A DNA stretch of 64,000 nucleotides. It comes from Candidatus Bathyarchaeum tardum. Its GTDB lineage: Archaea > Thermoproteota > Bathyarchaeia > Bathyarchaeales > Bathyarchaeaceae. The stretch spans positions 124,001-188,000 of the forward strand of contig JARVGH010000005.1 of the NCBI GenBank assembly GCA_029762755.1, read 5' to 3'. A program made the translations under genes and the position numbers. The notes below the pieces were generated by a model. It saw only the letters and a program-made list of their open reading frames with translations. It was not told the DNA's origin and did not search any database. This document shows positions 60,778 through 64,000 of the stretch, piece after piece. Positions within the stretch are counted from its first letter, which is position 1. Each line of letters starts with the position of its first letter.

Positions 60778-61917
60778 ATGGTAGATGTTTCCAAACTTGC
60801 AAAGAAACCTTTCAAAAAAATGACTCCCTGTTTTCATGGCGGAAACGTTTGGGAACTCTCACAAAATTGCAAAATCCCTGTTGAACAAATAATTGACTTT
60901 AGTGTCTCAACAAATCCTTTGGGTGCACCTAAAACAGCTCTTGATATTATGGAAAAAAATCTTGAGTGTGTGGAGCATTACCCTGACCCAACTCATGAGT
61001 GGCTTCTTCAAGACATTGCAAAGTCACTTGATGTGTTTACAGAAAATATTGTAATTGGTAATGGCTCAACTGAACTGATTTACTTGTTTGGGGAAATCTT
61101 TCTTGACGAAAAAACAGATGCTATACTTCCTGTTCCATTTTTCAGTGAATACAAAGCAGTCATAAACCGGTTTGGCGCTAACATGTTGTTTTTGGACTGC
61201 ATACCTGAACGTGGTTTTCAGTTAGACTTCAACGAACTAGAGAAATTAGTCTCAAAGAAAACTCGAGTCATTTTTCTTTGTAACCCAAACAGCCCCACTG
61301 GTGTTCTTTATAAATCCAAAGACCTTCTAGAAATTGTAAAATTTGCTGCACAAAGAAACGTTTTTGTGTTTGTTGACGAAGATTACATTGATTTTGTTGA
61401 TAACAGCAAACAGCATTCAATGGCCAAATACGTGAATGAATACAACAACCTGTTTGTTCTTAGATCCTTGACCAAATTCTTTGGCTTAGCTGGAATAAGA
61501 ATTGGTTTTGGCGTTGGTTCCCCTGGTTTGATTAGAATTCTGAAAAACTGTAAACTTCCTTGGAGTGTAAACAGTCTAGCCATGTTTGCCACTTCGGCAG
61601 CAATCAAAGATACTGAATATATTAAAAAGTCTAGAAATCTTATATCAAAAAGCAGAACCGAAATGGTAGACCTGTTCAGTTCTATTTCTTGGTTGAAGGT
61701 TCATCCTTCGGAAACTAACTTTTTGCTGGTAGAAATTATGGATACTAGTTTAACTTCAACAAAACTCAAAGAAGAGCTTGCAAAAAAAGGGCTTCTAATC
61801 CGAGACTGTAAAGATTTTGATGGTTTAAACAACAAATTTTTCAGGGTTTCAGTTAGAAAACCCGAAGAAAACCAGAAACTAATCAACCAAATAAAATCCA
61901 TTGGAAACAAAAACTAA
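60778..61917 (+). CDS. cobD: L-threonine-O-3-phosphate decarboxylase, PLP enzyme
   Basis: A 379-residue fold-type I aminotransferase-like protein. CFHGGNVWELSQN and FSVSTNPLGAP are typical of CobD. The PLP region includes FLCNPNSPTGVL (NPNSPTG at 169-175), FVDEDYIDF and the Schiff-base Lys233 in LRSLTKFFGLAGIRIGFG. CobD makes aminopropanol phosphate for CbiB. HisC is the close relative, and without ring or his-operon context it would be an alternative, but cobY and cobS2 next door favour CobD. Its stop codon overlaps the convergent cobY stop. Confidence 0.88.
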   Translation: MVDVSKLAKKPFKKMTPCFHGGNVWELSQNCKIPVEQIIDFSVSTNPLGAPKTALDIMEKNLECVEHYPDPTHEWLLQDIAKSLDVFTENIVIGNGSTELIYLFGEIFLDEKTDAILPVPFFSEYKAVINRFGANMLFLDCIPERGFQLDFNELEKLVSKKTRVIFLCNPNSPTGVLYKSKDLLEIVKFAAQRNVFVFVDEDYIDFVDNSKQHSMAKYVNEYNNLFVLRSLTKFFGLAGIRIGFGVGSPGLIRILKNCKLPWSVNSLAMFATSAAIKDTEYIKKSRNLISKSRTEMVDLFSSISWLKVHPSETNFLLVEIMDTSLTSTKLKEELAKKGLLIRDCKDFDGLNNKFFRVSVRKPEENQKLINQIKSIGNKN

Positions 61918-62534
61918 CTGTCAGTTTCTTGTTTTTTGATATATTTTTTTACGGCTTCCAAATCGTTAACTGAATTTACAGTGAAAACAGCTTCAGGTTT
62001 GCTGCTGGCAACAACTTCTTGTTCTTGTTCTTCCAAAATATGTTGTCCATCAATTATGTTAATCCCCGAAACAGCAAATTTTTTACCTTGATGCTCGTAA
62101 AGAGAAACAGCCGACAACCCATATTTCTGAAAAGCCTCTTCGGGAATCATGACCGTTAATGCAGGTTTACCTGATCTTTCATATTTTGTAATTATTTCAT
62201 CCAAAAATTCTCCATTAATCAACGGAAGATCAGACGAAAGAATCAAAACAGGGCAATGCAAATTTGCAACTTGAACTGCCTGCTGGACGTCTTCATGGTA
62301 TCCTTTTCCATTAGTTTCTAAAACTATTACTCCTGCATTTTTTGCTTCTTGAGCTGTTTTTGGGCTGATCGAAGTTACAGCAACATAAATTTCAGAAATT
62401 TTTTTTGCTTGTCTTGTTGCATCGATGACTCTTCGTATGAGGGGCTTTTCCATAAACTCTGCCATTGGTTTTTCAATATTACTACTGAAACGGGTTCCTT
62501 TTCCCCCTGCCATAATAATTGCAGCAATTCGCAT
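61914..62534 (-). CDS. cobY: GTP:adenosylcobinamide-phosphate guanylyltransferase, archaeal type
   Basis: A 206-residue nucleotidyltransferase starting MRIAAIIMAGGKGTRF, with the GTP loop GGKGTRF (residues 10-16), EKPMAEFMEKPLI, and VLILSSDLPLINGEFLDEII. CobY replaces CobU in archaea and activates adenosylcobinamide phosphate with GTP for CobS. Length and motif order fit. Its ATG begins 2 nt after the cobS2 stop, so the two are translationally coupled. The MobA-like and GlmU-like relatives are less likely given context. Confidence 0.88.
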   Translation of the reverse strand: MRIAAIIMAGGKGTRFSSNIEKPMAEFMEKPLIRRVIDATRQAKKISEIYVAVTSISPKTAQEAKNAGVIVLETNGKGYHEDVQQAVQVANLHCPVLILSSDLPLINGEFLDEIITKYERSGKPALTVMIPEEAFQKYGLSAVSLYEHQGKKFAVSGINIIDGQHILEEQEQEVVASSKPEAVFTVNSVNDLEAVKKYIKKQETDS

Positions 62535-62536
62535 TA

Positions 62537-63367
62537 CTACAAAAACACCACCACAAACAATGCACACATTCGGGCGACTTCGTTAGTTGCCCCGAAAATG
62601 TCACCGTTTACTCCTCCAAAAACCCGTTTTCCTAAAACTATCATGAATGCCCCCACAAGTATTCCCGCGGCTACGGCAAATACGCCAGTTAAACCAAATA
62701 GGGGAACGCTGAAAGCAAGAGATATAGTTAATGCAATTGTGTATAACTTGTTGTTTTTTCGAATAAAGTCGATGAAACTTCTGCCTTTTCCTCGTTTTTC
62801 TTCAAGGTTTTCTGGAGGAGATGTGCCTTGCCATGCTGTTGTTACCATAGCTAGTTTTGCGCATACTTCTGCTACTATTATTGAAGGAATTATTGTGTTG
62901 TTATTTGTTAGGAAAATTAGCAAGAAAGTTAAAAACGAAACAGCAAGGGCAAAAAAAGCTCCGGTTCTGGTTACTGTCCACACATGGGCGATGTCCATTT
63001 TCTCTTTTAGAGAAGCTTTACGGATTCCTAGAGCATTGCCGACGTCAACCAGTCCGTCTGTGTGTTGCAGCCCGATAACAACAAGAAGAAATGCCATGGT
63101 TACTATACCTGCTAATCCCTTTGCAGCAAAATCAAAATAGGTTTCATAAGCTCCAGAAAAAATCAAATTGTTTATGATTCCCAAAACGAAAAACGTTACT
63201 TTGTTTGCCACGTATCCGTATACGCCCACAATTAGACCGATAACTGCTCCAATGACTGGAAACAAGAACATGTAACGGGCAGAAATGTCCAAAAAACTTT
63301 CATCCATTTTCACGGGGATGGCGGTGAGAAAGGCGAATAACCCTCTGAAAACTGTTATTATTTTCGT
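62537..63367 (-). CDS. cobS: CobS-like ribazoletransferase, copy 2, with non-standard start
   Basis: From GTG (63313) the protein is 258 residues. The frame upstream, bounded by a stop at 63371-63373, encodes VFRGLFAFLTAIPVK, which matches the CobS1 N-terminus KGLFGFLTILPIG. No ATG, GTG or TTG lies in this stretch. A GGAGG site (63378-63382 on the minus strand) points to initiation at ACG (63367) or a nearby codon. The acidic signature is QHTDGLVDVGNALG, with Asn where CobS1 has Asp. This weakens the metal site but keeps the DG pair. The gene precedes cobY. It is either a second cobalamin synthase, perhaps with other base specificity, or a degenerate copy. Confidence 0.8.
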   Translation of the reverse strand, partial: TKIITVFRGLFAFLTAIPVKMDESFLDISARYMFLFPVIGAVIGLIVGVYGYVANKVTFFVLGIINNLIFSGAYETYFDFAAKGLAGIVTMAFLLVVIGLQHTDGLVDVGNALGIRKASLKEKMDIAHVWTVTRTGAFFALAVSFLTFLLIFLTNNNTIIPSIIVAEVCAKLAMVTTAWQGTSPPENLEEKRGKGRSFIDFIRKNNKLYTIALTISLAFSVPLFGLTGVFAVAAGILVGAFMIVLGKRVFGGVNGDIFGATNEVARMCALFVVVFL

Positions 63368-63544
63368 TGTTTAATATCCTCCGTGACTTGTGTTTACTGT
63401 AGAGTGTTTTCCTGTTTACCGTTTTAGAACTTTTAAAATCTTCTACTAACACGGTTTGGTTCAAAACACGCACAATTTTTTCTTAAACTATGAAGATGTA
63501 ACTGTTTACAGAAGGTTTATATTGGTTTCACAGCAAACCCGTCT

Positions 63545-63559
63545 CGTTAGTAACTAACG
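63545..63559 (+). promoter_or_regulatory. Perfect 15-bp palindrome
   Basis: CGTTAGTAACTAACG, with a single-base centre, lies directly upstream of the leader of the small membrane protein gene. It is a candidate operator or short hairpin. Confidence 0.4.
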
Positions 63560-63574
63560 TTGGGTGAAAACAAC

Positions 63575-63868
63575 TTGATAGATAACTTGATTTACTTTGT
63601 AGCTGGGTTTGCCATAATTTTTGTTTTGATGTATTTTGGTGTTGGAATAAATGACCCCATGGGTGGAACAAGCATGAAAGGCTGGTGCTACCAATACCTT
63701 GTGATAGCATTAGTTTTTGATGCCCTTGCTGTTTTTGCTTTGTTTTACCAAAATGCCATACTTACCCAATTAATTCTTGGTGTTGCTGCAGGATCGGCAA
63801 CAGTTCTAGGAATTCATGTTGCACATCACATTAAAGAAGAAAATGAAGGACATGGACACAGCCACTAA
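63575..63868 (+). CDS. Small membrane protein with His-rich tail
   Basis: A 97-residue protein from the TTG at 63575, with GGGTGA 7 nt upstream; the TTG at 63560 is an alternative. Three hydrophobic helices are followed by a soluble C-terminus ending HHIKEENEGHGHSH, a probable metal-binding tail. It resembles no family I can name. Cobalt, nickel or zinc binding is conceivable in this cobalamin-rich window, but inference only. It has no homologous neighbour in the window. Confidence 0.6.
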   Translation: MIDNLIYFVAGFAIIFVLMYFGVGINDPMGGTSMKGWCYQYLVIALVFDALAVFALFYQNAILTQLILGVAAGSATVLGIHVAHHIKEENEGHGHSH

Positions 63869-63940
63869 CTGAATTTATTGTTTCAGTTAGGATATTTTTT
63901 ATACTCTCCCTTTGTTAACTAGTGTATCAAGGGTTTTGTA

Positions 63941-64000
63941 ATGAAAAATTACGATTTAATTTCTGTAGGTTCAGGTTCGGCAATGGCAATTGTTGAAGCA
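63941..64000 (+). CDS. FAD-dependent pyridine nucleotide-disulfide oxidoreductase, N-terminal start
   Basis: Only 20 codons are in the window. MKNYDLISVGSGSAMAIVEA shows the GxGxxA dinucleotide-binding loop typical of dihydrolipoamide dehydrogenase or mercuric reductase-type flavoproteins. The window end cuts it, so the subfamily is not certain. Confidence 0.65.
   Translation, partial: MKNYDLISVGSGSAMAIVEA

Noticed and set aside
62349-63140. 263-codon open frame on the plus strand
   Set aside because: It is antisense to cobY and cobS2, which have clear family motifs; its product is Ser/Thr/Pro-rich shadow sequence.
1-64000. CRISPR array or transposase
   Set aside because: No regularly spaced direct repeats and no transposase or integrase protein were seen.

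Overview
The window looks archaeal, most like an uncultured Bathyarchaeia-type (Thermoproteota) lineage. I infer this from an MtrH-type methyltetrahydropterin methyltransferase, the archaeal corrinoid salvage enzymes CbiZ and CobY, TATA-box promoters, many TTG/GTG starts, surface proteins made of PQQ-type beta-propeller repeats, and AT-rich DNA. No rRNA, tRNA, IS element or CRISPR array was seen, so the taxonomic placement is inference only.

Layout. 1-10.0 kb: the end of glmS, then a co-directional B12-uptake block (cytosolic BtuF-like protein, PP-loop ATPase, membrane-anchored BtuF, BtuC, BtuD with an extra C-terminal domain), two SPASM radical SAM paralogs and a GNAT/YoaP protein. 10-15.2 kb: two large GT-C-like membrane proteins flanking a 69-residue Cys-rich protein. 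15.3-23.5 kb: a corrinoid and one-carbon island with cobS, a minimal corrinoid protein, an mtrH homolog, a DUF1616 protein, three paralogs of an unassigned TIM-barrel-like family with a Cys/His motif, a CbiZ/CbiS-type salvage hydrolase and a small ferredoxin. A 500-bp gap within it may encode a structured RNA. 23.5-33.4 kb: a nitrilase, a GT4, a PQQ surface protein, a third close SPASM paralog, a HemN-like radical SAM protein, a methyltransferase and a CbiA/CfbB-like amidase that has lost its glutaminase cysteine. 33.5-51.2 kb: six B12-binding radical SAM proteins interspersed with an aldo/keto reductase-ferredoxin, a methyltransferase, cbiB, an amidohydrolase, another SPASM protein, an RnfD-ferredoxin fusion and a 6-TM protein. 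51.3-59.5 kb: a methyltransferase, a second PQQ surface protein, a zinc-ribbon SPASM protein and three glycosyltransferases. 60-64 kb: a small membrane protein, cobD, cobY, a second cobS whose conserved N-terminus has no ordinary start codon, a small membrane protein and the start of a flavoprotein.

How it fits together. The unifying theme is cobalamin. Uptake (BtuF/C/D), remodelling of scavenged cobinamides (CbiZ/S, CbiB, CobD, CobY, CobS x2) and use (corrinoid protein plus MtrH, six B12-radical SAM enzymes) are all within 64 kb, while the genes for building the corrin ring are absent here. The second theme is cell-envelope construction (GT2, GT4, GT-C, beta-propeller surface proteins, possibly B12-radical SAM lipid enzymes). 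The most promising undescribed element is the corrinoid island at 16.2-23.5 kb, where a methyl-transfer pair lacks any recognisable substrate-specific methyltransferase and three orphan TIM-barrel-like paralogs sit beside it.
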